In this document: positions 17,704 through 26,127 of the stretch, piece after piece
How positions within the stretch are numbered: the stretch's first letter is position 1
How the letters are laid out: the number at the start of each line of letters is the position of its first letter
Assembly: GCA_036821825.1 (NCBI GenBank)
Contig: DAISIV010000001.1
Span: forward strand, 1-64,000
Origin: CAITZA01 sp937915285
Lineage (GTDB): Bacteria; Desulfobacterota; Desulfomonilia; Desulfomonilales; Desulfomonilaceae
Direction of reading: 5' to 3'
DNA: 64,000 nucleotides
The notes under the pieces: model-generated
The model's input: the letters and a program-made list of their open reading frames with translations, nothing else
The model's database searches: none
What the model was told of the DNA's origin: nothing
Program-made: the position numbers and the translations under genes

Positions 17704-17999
17704 TTTTCACCTCTCGCCGTCAGCCACGAAATTGTGTTCAGTTTAGGTAGAAGCTGGATGTTGTCAACTTAATTTGAGCTGATTTTTAAATGAATGATGT
17801 TGTAGGGCGTTAGCCTTGAGGGTCGCTCTTTTCGATAATTGAGCGGCAAATTTTGGATGTGTTTGATATAGCTGACGTTTAACAACGCAGTCCGCCGATG
17901 AGACTGTCGGTGGTCGGATCAGGTGGATTTGGCGAGGCCGTAAGACCAGGACAGCCGGAGAATCGCAATAACTTGGGGATTAACCCCGGCTGTGATGAT
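17704..17999. other. intergenic region between macroglobulin and DksA-like genes
   Basis: About 296 bp upstream of the minus-strand macroglobulin gene and downstream of the DksA-like gene. It must hold the macroglobulin promoter unless the genes are co-transcribed. I see no clear promoter, terminator with T-tract or small gene. Confidence 0.4.
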
Positions 18000-18638
18000 T
18001 CAGTCCTCAAAAGTTCTGCTGAAAGCGCTGTCAGAAACGTCTTCTCTCCAGACTCCGGCCCTGAAGCCCTGGTAGTCTTTGATCTTTTCATACTGGTCAA
18101 GCTCTTCCTGACATTTTACACACAGTCGTGCGGCCGGAAACAGCTTGAGACGTTGTTCCGGTATGGTCTCACCGCAATCCTCACAGTTACCATACTCACC
18201 ATGCCTCAATCTTTCCAGGGCGTCTTCTATCTCTTTCAACTGGCGGTGTTGACGCATTGATATCCTGGCATCTAGTTCGCGGGAAATTTCACCCGTCGCC
18301 AGATCAATCTCATCACCTTTCTCGATGGCGTCTATGTTACGGCCAACCCTGATGGAGGCTATCATGTCGAGCAGAACCTGTTTGGGATCAAATTTTGGGG
18401 CCTCGGCAGGCGCCTTGGGTTCAACAGGTTCGACGCGCTCCGGCAATCGTGGCGCAACAGGTTGAACGTTTTTGACAGGCTCCGGTTGAGGAGGCTTGAC
18501 TGCGGTCTTCTCAGCAAGCCTGTAAAGATTCTTGCCGTTCTCAATCTTTCGTTCAATTTGTCCTTTCTGGACCTTACCTCTGACACTATTGGGAACTATA
18601 CCAAGCTTTTTAGCAATTTCTTCACGTGTCATCCACAT
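18000..18638 (-). CDS. HTH-linker-DksA/TraR zinc-finger regulator
   Basis: A 212-residue protein with an unusual layout. Residues 1-40 look like a helix-turn-helix (MTREEIAKKLGIVPNSVRGK). Residues 45-85 are a Pro/Glu/Val-rich linker. Residues 88-180 are DksA-like: the acidic tip motif DxxDxA is present (D109, D112, A114), a coiled coil follows, and a C4 zinc finger uses C152/C155 and C173/C176 (NCEDCGETI, LCVKCQEEL). DksA proteins bind the RNA polymerase secondary channel and work with ppGpp. The added HTH suggests that this one may also touch DNA or a regulator. It is oriented with the macroglobulin gene 297 nt downstream of it. Confidence 0.85.
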   Translation of the reverse strand: MWMTREEIAKKLGIVPNSVRGKVQKGQIERKIENGKNLYRLAEKTAVKPPQPEPVKNVQPVAPRLPERVEPVEPKAPAEAPKFDPKQVLLDMIASIRVGRNIDAIEKGDEIDLATGEISRELDARISMRQHRQLKEIEDALERLRHGEYGNCEDCGETIPEQRLKLFPAARLCVKCQEELDQYEKIKDYQGFRAGVWREDVSDSAFSRTFED

Positions 18639-19023
18639 GTGTGTTTCCCCTCAATGATCTGTATGACCGGGATCTACAGCATCGATCCTGACTTTTACGA
18701 ACGCGTAGCTTAGATTGATCGCGTTAATGGCCTCTAAAGTAAATTAATCAAAAAACCTTACGGGAAAAGACTCTTGACCCAATCCGGCAAAAAACAGGTT
18801 CGTGCGACCGGTCATCTATCTGATCCGACATACTCTAGTAATCACTCCATTAATTGCTCTTCTTAAGGCGGTTTTGCCTTCGGACTTTAGTGTATGTCGT
18901 TAGAAAAAATACCCTTCGCGCCCGAATCGCCGCGTTCTAATGGAGCGCGGAGTTTACTTCAACCGATCATTCGAGTCAAGACTTTTGTTGGGACTTTTTT
19001 GGGGACGAAATCAGGGCTTTTGG
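18639..19023. other. intergenic region with a long interrupted inverted repeat
   Basis: About 385 bp between the second TPR gene and the DksA-like gene. I see no gene. An inverted repeat CGACATAC (18826-18833)/GTATGTCG (18892-18899) encloses an inner AAGGC-GGTTTT-GCCTT hairpin (see findings). Confidence 0.4.
18826..18899. repeat. interrupted inverted repeat
   Basis: The 8-bp arms CGACATAC and GTATGTCG extend by three more pairs (CTA/TAG) after one mismatch. Inside, AAGGC-GGTTTT-GCCTT forms a second stem. In RNA this would fold as one stem-loop with an inner branch. It could equally be a remnant of mobile DNA; no copy is seen elsewhere in the window. Confidence 0.4.
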
Positions 19024-20649
19024 TCACCAGAGTGAATTTTCGGAAGGAATACCGGATTCAGGGTAAAGGTTTTCACCCAACATCAGTTGAGAGGGTGTTT
19101 TTGGTTTTCGTGCCCGTATTGTGGCTTCAGTCTCTGCTAGCAGTTTGGATGTGTAATCTTTGCTGGTCTGTTTTTCCAATAAAGTTAGAGCATGCCTGAA
19201 ATCGCTGACAGCCTCCTCGAGTCGCCCCTGATCCTTGAAAGAAACACCCCTGTTGGCGTAGGCCAACCCATTTGTGGGTGTCAAGGAAATCACCTTCGAG
19301 AACAGATCTGCGGCGACCTGGAAGTTTCGAATTGTCAGGTTTGCCACGGCAAGATCATAGAGCGTCCCAGCGGAGGCAAGTTTGGGGTCTGCCTTGAGGG
19401 CTTTCTCGATGTCGGAAATGCCGGGCTTGAGTTGTTTCAGAGCCAGCAGACAGCTTCCTCTATCCAGCATTGTGGACGCATCCTGTGGATCAGTCTGCAA
19501 GACCCTGTTGAAATCCTGTATGGCCTTTTCGCACTGTTTTGCCAGCTTATAGGCCTGACCCCTGAGTGCAACAATATGGATCGCGTCAGGCTTGAGCGAA
19601 AGGGCCTGACCAAGATCCCTAATGGCCTCTTCTGTTCTTCCAAGCCTGAGCAGAATTTCGGCTTTTGCCACCAGTATTCCAGCATCGGGCTTTGAAAGTT
19701 TTAGCAAGGATTCATAATCCTTGAGAGCTTCATTGTTTTTCCCGAGTCTTGAAAAAACATCAGCCCTATTTATCAAAGCCCGTTCAGAGCGCGGGTCAAA
19801 TTCCAGGGCCTTTGACAAATCATTCAGACCATCATCCAGTTTGCCGAGGGAGATTTTCACAAAACCCCGGTTGTTAAGAGCTTCTGAGTTTTTCGGGTCT
19901 ATTTTCAAACATCGGTCATAGGCTTCCAGGGCAGCATTCGGGTCGTTTCCGGCGAACAGGAGATTCCCCTTCCTGTACCAGGCGGATTCATTGGCCGGGT
20001 CCAGTTCTATCGACCTGTCCAGATCGGATTTGGCCTTATCCATCGCTCCAAGATTTTGATACGCAATCGCTCGGTCAAAATAGGCGCCTGAATCATTTGA
20101 GACCTTCTCCATAAAGGTGGAGAAATCGTCCGCGGCCGCCTGGAACCTTGATAAACCCAGATTCGCTTCACCCCGTATTTTCAGCGCGCCGGGATAACCC
20201 GGAGATTTTTCAAGAACCCTGTTCATCTCCTGCAAGGCCTTTTCATAACGCTTCTTCTGTAACAGCATTTGTCCCTTGCCAAAAGACGCCTCCACAAGGC
20301 TGGGGTCTTTCTCCAGCGACTTTTCAAAGTCGGCCATCGCCTTGTCATCCAGCCCCTTCGACCTGAATGCAGAACCCCTCAAAAAGTAGGCTTGAGATGA
20401 ATTGGGATTCTGAGACAGAAACCTCGTATAAAGATTGATGGCTTCGTCCAGATTCCAACTCCAATGCTCCTCGATCGCCTTTGAATAAATGCTCTGGGCG
20501 CTGTTTTCAGCAGACGAGTCTGAACAAAAAAAGGCCGCACAACACAAGCATGCAAAGGCAAATGCAATTAAACGCTTCGCAAAGAGCGCCCAACCACTTG
20601 TGCTTACATAAACGGGTCGTTTAACAATTTTTGTGGGCAATTGCCACAT
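19024..20649 (-). CDS. secreted TPR-repeat protein
   Basis: A 541-residue protein with a hydrophobic signal segment (about residues 22-45, AFAFACLCCAAFFC) and roughly a dozen 34-residue TPR units from residue 50 to 510, each with the A-x-F...P pattern (for example DKAMADFEKSLEKDPSLVEA, NAALEAYDRCLKIDPKNSEA). TPR arrays form a solenoid that holds partner proteins or peptides. The signal segment points to the periplasm or outer membrane. The true start could be a later Met than the one given, as the first 20 residues are atypical. It lies 81 nt downstream of another TPR gene on the same strand, probably as a pair. No enzymatic domain is visible. Confidence 0.82.
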   Translation of the reverse strand: MWQLPTKIVKRPVYVSTSGWALFAKRLIAFAFACLCCAAFFCSDSSAENSAQSIYSKAIEEHWSWNLDEAINLYTRFLSQNPNSSQAYFLRGSAFRSKGLDDKAMADFEKSLEKDPSLVEASFGKGQMLLQKKRYEKALQEMNRVLEKSPGYPGALKIRGEANLGLSRFQAAADDFSTFMEKVSNDSGAYFDRAIAYQNLGAMDKAKSDLDRSIELDPANESAWYRKGNLLFAGNDPNAALEAYDRCLKIDPKNSEALNNRGFVKISLGKLDDGLNDLSKALEFDPRSERALINRADVFSRLGKNNEALKDYESLLKLSKPDAGILVAKAEILLRLGRTEEAIRDLGQALSLKPDAIHIVALRGQAYKLAKQCEKAIQDFNRVLQTDPQDASTMLDRGSCLLALKQLKPGISDIEKALKADPKLASAGTLYDLAVANLTIRNFQVAADLFSKVISLTPTNGLAYANRGVSFKDQGRLEEAVSDFRHALTLLEKQTSKDYTSKLLAETEATIRARKPKTPSQLMLGENLYPESGIPSENSLW

Positions 20650-20730
20650 TTCAGGCCTCAGTATGTATCTGAATCATCAGTCTCGAACGATATGAATTAA
20701 GCGCTGGCGTGTTCCCGTCGCTTTCTGTTT

Positions 20731-22218
20731 TCATCTCTTGATTGAGGACAAATATTCTTTAACCTTATCGGCGTTTACAGGTTCCCTGACCGAGGACAAG
20801 GGAGTTCTTTGCGTTTTAATCGTCAGGGCTTTTGAAAAATCATTGCTAGACTTCTGCTTATCACCAAGGAATTCATAAGCTATGGCCCTCTTGAGATAAG
20901 CGTCCTTAAAATCTGGCGAAAGGCTTATGCTTTTTGTGAAGTTGTCAATCGCCTCGAAGAACTTTCCCTGTTTGCCAAGCGAAAGTCCCAGGTTGTAATA
21001 ACCAACCGCATCTTCAGGACGCAATTGAGTCACCTTCCGGAAGAGTTCGCTAGAGGACTTAAAATCTCCGAGTTGCTCTTTCAGGGCAGCCAACGTGGTC
21101 AGGGTCGCTGAGTTGGGCTGCGATTCCTCAAGACTCACACTTTTGTCCAGGTCTTTTACGGCCTTGTCAACCGAACCCATGTCCATATAACAGGCGGCCC
21201 TGTAGGCATAGACTGTCGAATTAGAGGGATCCAGTTCTATTGCCTTTGAGAAGTCGGCAACAGCTTTGGGGAACTCTGAATTCGATTTATGAATCCAGCC
21301 ACGATTGGCGTAAGCCTTTGCAAGATCCGGATTAAGCGAAATAGCCTTTGAAATATCACGCATGGCCAAAGCTGAGTTTCCCTTGGTGAAGAATACCCAA
21401 CCACGGTTGTTGTAAAGATCAGGATATTGAGGGTTTATCTTTGCCGACTGATTGTAGTCCTCAAGAGCCCTATCCAGATCGTTGCGCCTGAAATATGCGT
21501 TGCCCCTCTGAAAATATGCCAAGGCATATTCAGGATTTAGTTCGATGGCCTTGGTCAAGTCCTTGACGGCGTTGTCAACATGACCCTTCTTGAGGAAAGC
21601 ATTGCCCCTATTGTAATAGGCCAGCGCATAATCACCATTCAATTCAAGGGCCTTCGTGAAATCCTTTATAGCAGCATCATAATCCTGTTTCTGTGTCAGC
21701 GCCCAACCTCGGTTGTTGTATGCGTCAAAGTCCTTTGGGTCAATCGCCAACGCTTTCCCAAAATCCTCAATCGCCTTATCGTACGAATTCTTACCGTAAT
21801 AGGCGTTGCCTCGATTGTAATAAGCCAGTGAATATGAAGGATTTAATTCCAACGCCCGGCTGTAATCCTTTATGGCGCTATCAAAATTCCCCAACCTGTA
21901 ATACACGCTTCCCCTGTTATTGTAAGCAGTCTCAAGGTTAGGGTCTAGTTCAAGAGCTTTCGAATAATCGTCCAGAGCCTTCTGGTTATCCCCGAGTTTT
22001 TCGAACGCCAATCCACGCCGAAAATAGACATCTTGGGAACCTACTCCCATCCTTATGGCCTTATTGAAGAAATCCAGAGCCTTAGCATAGTCCCCTGCCC
22101 GATAGGCAACCTTTCCGTTTTCAAAAAAGTCTTCCGCCGCTGCTGGAACCTGCGCAAAACAGAATGCCTCTGAAACCAGAATCAGGAAGAGAACGATTGG
22201 GAGCGCCCTAAATTTCAT
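20731..22218 (-). CDS. secreted TPR-repeat protein
   Basis: A 495-residue protein with a clean signal peptide (MKFRALPIVLFLILVSEAFCFA, cleavage near AQ-VP) and about 12 consecutive TPR units, most of the regular YNNRG/YYNRGNAY type (for example AYYNRGNAYYGKNSYDKA). The units are unusually alike, suggesting recent internal duplication. It is exported and probably a scaffold for an envelope complex. AGG sits 5 nt before the ATG. It heads a two-gene TPR unit with the gene at 20649 and shares direction with the DksA-like and macroglobulin genes downstream. A structured inverted repeat lies 200 nt upstream. Confidence 0.87.
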   Translation of the reverse strand: MKFRALPIVLFLILVSEAFCFAQVPAAAEDFFENGKVAYRAGDYAKALDFFNKAIRMGVGSQDVYFRRGLAFEKLGDNQKALDDYSKALELDPNLETAYNNRGSVYYRLGNFDSAIKDYSRALELNPSYSLAYYNRGNAYYGKNSYDKAIEDFGKALAIDPKDFDAYNNRGWALTQKQDYDAAIKDFTKALELNGDYALAYYNRGNAFLKKGHVDNAVKDLTKAIELNPEYALAYFQRGNAYFRRNDLDRALEDYNQSAKINPQYPDLYNNRGWVFFTKGNSALAMRDISKAISLNPDLAKAYANRGWIHKSNSEFPKAVADFSKAIELDPSNSTVYAYRAACYMDMGSVDKAVKDLDKSVSLEESQPNSATLTTLAALKEQLGDFKSSSELFRKVTQLRPEDAVGYYNLGLSLGKQGKFFEAIDNFTKSISLSPDFKDAYLKRAIAYEFLGDKQKSSNDFSKALTIKTQRTPLSSVREPVNADKVKEYLSSIKR

Positions 22219-22619
22219 AAAACCTGCCGCATTGGACTTTTGATTTTCTCTTATATATTATCACATCAGTAAATTAACTGTCTATATTAAAGTTTTAATT
22301 TAAGCTTGCATCAGATGATTTATAACTATGTTTGCGGGTCCAGAAAGTGGTCGCTAATGTTTTTGCTTCCAATCTTAAAGGATTTCAGCCCGCTGACTTA
22401 TATCTGAGGTAAACTTTCAGGTATTCCTGCCATGCGCCCTGGTTTCAAGCATTCGGGGCGCTTGAATGCAGGAATTGAGTCTTGCCGCTTATAAAAAAGG
22501 ACAGATTTAAAAGGTATTAGTTCCGCTAAGTTTTTGATTCATCGGGAAAAACGGTCAGAATCTGAATAGATGTTAGGCTTCAGGGCTTGGAAATTGTTGA
22601 AGAAACATCAAACGTTCGC
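22219..22619. other. intergenic region upstream of the TPR pair
   Basis: About 400 bp, AT-rich near the TPR start (likely promoter zone, minus strand). It holds the nested inverted repeat at 22423-22475. No gene seen. Confidence 0.45.
22423..22475. repeat. nested inverted repeat with two alternative inner stems
   Basis: Outer arms ATTCCTGC (22423-22430) and GCAGGAAT (22468-22475) match perfectly. Inside, two stems overlap and exclude each other: GCGCCC/GGGCGC (22434-22439/22456-22461) and TTCAAGC/GCTTGAA (22444-22450/22460-22466). No T-tract flanks it. Confidence 0.55.
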
Positions 22620-23819
22620 TTAGCTGGCCATCATCAGGCCGGCAATAGAAGCCGTCATGAGGCCTGCCATGAGGCCCGCAAGAAGAGCCTTGAGGGCAAG
22701 TGAAGCCACTTCCTTGCCTCGCTCAGGCGCCAGCGAGGACACTCCCCCTATGAGGATTCCCATACTTCCGAAGTTTGCAAAAGAGCAAAGGGCGAAGGTC
22801 ATGATCATTGTCGATCGGGGATGAAGTCCTCCCTCGGCGACAATAACCTTTAGCTGGCTATATGCGATCCATTCATTGAAAACGGTTTTGATGGCCAGAA
22901 GTTTTCCTGCGGTCATGCAATCTTGCCATGGGATTCCGATCAATAGAGCTATGGGGGCAAATGCTATTGAGCCTATCTGGTCAAAGGAAGTCCCTACAAC
23001 TCCCAAGGCCGCATTTGAAAGGTGTATCACCGATACGAATGCCATCAAGATTGCAGCAATAGCCAGAGTCAGTTTCAGGCCGTCGAGGGCACCGTTAGAC
23101 AAGGCCTCAATTATTCCACTATCGGGAGATGCGACATCCTTCAGTCTGACCTTTCCTGTTGTTTCAGGCACATCCGTTTCTGGAACAAGAATTTTAGACA
23201 GTACCAGGGCTCCTGGCGCGTTCATAAAACTTGCCGCCAGAATATATCCAGGATTCGCCCCAAAAACACCCACGTAAACGGCCATTACCGACCCGGCTAT
23301 GGTGGCCATGAAGCATGTCATCAAAGAAAAAAGTTCTGAATGCGTCATCTTGAGGAGGAGGTTTTTGAGCCCGGAAACCGCCTCTATTCCCATGAAAATA
23401 AACATCGAGGCCGCTAGGGTTTCTGCCCCTGAAGTTTTCATGGCCCGGCTCATTACCCTTGCAAGCCCCACGGTTATGACAGGCAATATCCTTAGGTAAT
23501 TCAGCAAGCCCATCATCGAACTAACAAAAATTATTACTGAACCCATGCTCAAAATTGTTAGATCCTTGTTGTCAACAAGCGATCCAAACAAAAAGCGGGA
23601 TCCTGCATTGGAATAAAAGGTTATCCCCTCAAAAAACGCCTGCGCCTTGGCAAAAAATATTTCGGGGTAAGTCTTCAATATTACTAAGGCGAAAAAAAAC
23701 TGTATCCCGATACCCCAAGTCACCAGAATCCAGTTGATTCTTTTGCGGTCTGTGGATAAAACTACGCAAAGTAATAGTATGGATGCTATTCCGATCAAGG
23801 CTATCAGTCTTGAAATCAT
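22620..23819 (-). CDS. CNT-family (NupC-like) nucleoside transporter
   Basis: A 399-residue inner-membrane protein with about 8-10 hydrophobic segments. Family motifs are visible: a GAETLAASMFIFMGIEA segment (the CNT G-x-E-x3-A region), PGALVLSKIL, the KTVFNEWIAYSQL motif that matches the KTVxNEF(V)AY of CNT permeases, and ALCSFANFGSMGILIGG near the C-terminus. CNT carriers import nucleosides with H+ or Na+. The start is ATG with AAGGG about 7 nt upstream. It is divergent from the K+ transporter genes and has no nucleoside-catabolic neighbours. Confidence 0.9.
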   Translation of the reverse strand: MISRLIALIGIASILLLCVVLSTDRKRINWILVTWGIGIQFFFALVILKTYPEIFFAKAQAFFEGITFYSNAGSRFLFGSLVDNKDLTILSMGSVIIFVSSMMGLLNYLRILPVITVGLARVMSRAMKTSGAETLAASMFIFMGIEAVSGLKNLLLKMTHSELFSLMTCFMATIAGSVMAVYVGVFGANPGYILAASFMNAPGALVLSKILVPETDVPETTGKVRLKDVASPDSGIIEALSNGALDGLKLTLAIAAILMAFVSVIHLSNAALGVVGTSFDQIGSIAFAPIALLIGIPWQDCMTAGKLLAIKTVFNEWIAYSQLKVIVAEGGLHPRSTMIMTFALCSFANFGSMGILIGGVSSLAPERGKEVASLALKALLAGLMAGLMTASIAGLMMAS

Positions 23820-24054
23820 TCGTAAACCCTTTTGATTCAGAGGCCTTAAGTCAATCTGTCACGGATTGATCGTAAAATAGAATGTCTCCAGTTTATGCCC
23901 ACAACCTGCCAGCCTCTTATCCAACCGGCAATCTTTTTATGGACCTGGCTTCATTTTTGGTCGTAACAGACATCCCAGGAAGGGATATGGTCTTTTCGCG
24001 CCTAATTCCCGACTTCTTTCTACTGCAATCATCCAATCCAGGCCAGCTTCAATC
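23820..24054. promoter_or_regulatory. divergent intergenic region, CNT and ktrB
   Basis: 235 bp between two divergent genes, so both promoters should lie here. I cannot place them with confidence. Confidence 0.35.
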
Positions 24055-25434
24055 ATGACCCCCAGTCTGAAATTCATCAGTAAGCTAACTAGGTCGCTGA
24101 TTTCTCCAGAAAGCCTTGTGGTGGCAGGTTTTGCAGCCACAATATTCTTGGGGGCAATCCTTTTGTGTCTACCGTGGTGCGGGCAGTCCGGAACAATCAG
24201 TTTTATCGACGCCCTTTTCACATCTACATCCGCCGTTTGTGTGACAGGGTTGACAGTCCTGGATACCAGCAAGGATTTTTCTTTTTTCGGGCAACTCGTT
24301 ATAGCTATCCTGATTCAAACTGGCGGACTTGGAATAATGACATTCGCTGCTTTAACCTTCCAGATACTCGGCCTGCGTTTTTCGCTTCAGTCATCTGCGG
24401 TTCTGCATGACACATTTTTTCAAAAGGATATAGGTTCACGGTTTCAGGACGCATTCAAGACAATTCTTTCACTAACCCTGGCAATAGAAGGCGTGGGCAT
24501 GATTTTCCTGGCGCTGTTTTTTTGGCCTCGCCTGGATGGTCCTGGGGATATCATATTTTTTTCCTTTTTCCATTCCATTTCTGCCTTCTGCAACGCCGGC
24601 TTTGCTATTGCCACGGATAACCTGGTGGTGTGGCGCGATAGCGAAGGCATCCTCATCACCATTATGGCCCTGATCATTGCTGGGGGGTTGGGCTACTCGG
24701 TGCTGTATGAGCTTTTTGTGAGGGTTTGCGCAAAAATCAACGGCGATTCCTTTGGAAAACAGATCAGGCTTTCGCTACATTCCCGTGTGGTGCTCTTCGT
24801 CTCCATTTTGTTGATCGTAAGTGGAACCTTATTGATCATGGTATTCGGGCTTACCACAGATGAGCGGACTTTGTGGGAAAAATTCATCAACGCGCTGTTT
24901 CAATCTGTGAGTTCTCGTACGGCAGGCTTCAATTCAGTTGACCTGGGTAGGGTCCCTCATTCCTCCTTGTTGATACTCGTCATACTGATGTTCATAGGGG
25001 GCTCACCGGGTTCGTGCGCCGGTGGTGTAAAGACCTCTTCAATAGCAATTTACTGGGCTCGACTGGTGTCGGGCCTGAGGGGAGCCAAGGAGGTGCGATT
25101 GCATGACAGGCGCTTACCTCTGGAATTGGTATCGCGGACCGACCTACTAGTGACTGTTGCCATCATCTGGAACATTCTTGGTTTTCTGGTTTTATTCTCG
25201 ACAGAGTCGAATCTGAATGTTGACAGCATGGCCCTGGTTTTCGAGCAGGTAAGCGCATTTGGTACGGTAGGCCTATCTACGGGTATAACAGCGAAACTGT
25301 CGACTCCAGGAAAGATATGGATAATCCTTACCATGTTCATCGGGAGACTCGGTCCTCTGACGATGGTCATGCTTATGATACCGAAATCCACATCCAACAT
25401 AAGTTATCCAAAAGGAACGGTGATGATCGGATGA
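24055..25434 (+). CDS. ktrB: TrkH/KtrB-type potassium uptake channel subunit
   Basis: A 459-residue membrane protein with the four M1-P-M2 repeats of the Trk/Ktr superfamily. Selectivity-filter segments are visible in order: TSAVCVTGLTVLDT (P1), FCNAGFAI (P2), SSRTAGFNSVDLG (P3) and FGTVGLSTGIT (P4), each with the essential Gly. The length is that of KtrB, shorter than TrkH. It mediates K+ uptake, usually Na+-dependent in Ktr. Its stop overlaps the start of the gene for the NAD-binding partner (ATGA), as is normal for this pair. The ATG at 24055 has only a weak ribosome-binding site, so the exact start is uncertain. Confidence 0.93.
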   Translation: MTPSLKFISKLTRSLISPESLVVAGFAATIFLGAILLCLPWCGQSGTISFIDALFTSTSAVCVTGLTVLDTSKDFSFFGQLVIAILIQTGGLGIMTFAALTFQILGLRFSLQSSAVLHDTFFQKDIGSRFQDAFKTILSLTLAIEGVGMIFLALFFWPRLDGPGDIIFFSFFHSISAFCNAGFAIATDNLVVWRDSEGILITIMALIIAGGLGYSVLYELFVRVCAKINGDSFGKQIRLSLHSRVVLFVSILLIVSGTLLIMVFGLTTDERTLWEKFINALFQSVSSRTAGFNSVDLGRVPHSSLLILVILMFIGGSPGSCAGGVKTSSIAIYWARLVSGLRGAKEVRLHDRRLPLELVSRTDLLVTVAIIWNILGFLVLFSTESNLNVDSMALVFEQVSAFGTVGLSTGITAKLSTPGKIWIILTMFIGRLGPLTMVMLMIPKSTSNISYPKGTVMIG

Positions 25435-26096
25435 AACGCTCCAAGAAACTCATCTGCATAATAGGTTTGGGACAGTTTGGCAGTGAATTGGCCAGGGAGT
25501 TGGCCCTTCGCTGTGAAGTGCTGGCGTTGGATAACAGCGAGGCGCGTGTGAATGCTATAGCAGATGCGGTCCAGAGAGCCATGATTTTAGACGCCAGGGA
25601 TTTTTCAGGCTTGAGTTCACTGGTCAGGGAAGATTTCGACGAGGCCGTGGTCAGCCTCGGCGAGAGTATGGAGGCCAGTGTGCTGTGTACTCTGCACCTC
25701 AAAAAGATCGGTGTCAAAGTCATAAGGGCAAAAGCCATAAGCGAAGATCACGCGACAATTCTGCGGGCAGTTGGGGCTACTGAAACAATTTTTCCTGAGA
25801 GAGAAACAGCAAAACGGGTGGCAGCTCAGATAATAAATCCCAACCTTCTGGATTTCATTCCTCTAGGGGAGGATTTTGAGGTCATGGATGTTGGCGTTCC
25901 TGACTCTTTCCATGGAAAAAGCCTGCTGAATCTGAAACTCAGGGAGAGATTCGGGGTTTTTGTCATTGCGGTGAAAGAGCTTATCCCACCGAAGTTCGTT
26001 TTTCTTCCGGGACCGGACTTTGTGGTCAAACCCAGTGATGTACTCGTGATGATAGGAAAGGAAGAAGACCTGGCGAGAATTCAGCAGTCCGGCTGA
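25431..26096 (+). CDS. ktrA: TrkA/KtrA-type K+ channel regulatory subunit
   Basis: A 221-residue cytoplasmic RCK protein. The N-terminal Rossmann domain has the nucleotide motif CIIGLGQFGSELARELA and the acidic end of strand 2 (LALDNSEARV). The C-terminal TrkA-C domain (about residues 140-221) ends VLVMIGKEEDLARIQ. It forms an octameric ring that gates KtrB in response to ATP/ADP or NAD(H). I take the start at 25431, which overlaps the ktrB stop by ATGA. A longer frame reaches back into ktrB but is unlikely to be used. Confidence 0.93.
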   Translation: MKRSKKLICIIGLGQFGSELARELALRCEVLALDNSEARVNAIADAVQRAMILDARDFSGLSSLVREDFDEAVVSLGESMEASVLCTLHLKKIGVKVIRAKAISEDHATILRAVGATETIFPERETAKRVAAQIINPNLLDFIPLGEDFEVMDVGVPDSFHGKSLLNLKLRERFGVFVIAVKELIPPKFVFLPGPDFVVKPSDVLVMIGKEEDLARIQQSG

Positions 26097-26127
26097 TTCT
26101 GAAATAGCTGGTTTAACCGTTGATTTG

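Noticed and set aside
19024..22218. Tandem DNA repeat array
   Set aside because: The repetition is at the protein level (TPR units with diverged codons), not a DNA repeat.
25317..25430. Longer N-terminus for the KtrA-like protein
   Set aside because: It would lie wholly inside ktrB; the ATGA overlap at 25431 is the standard arrangement.
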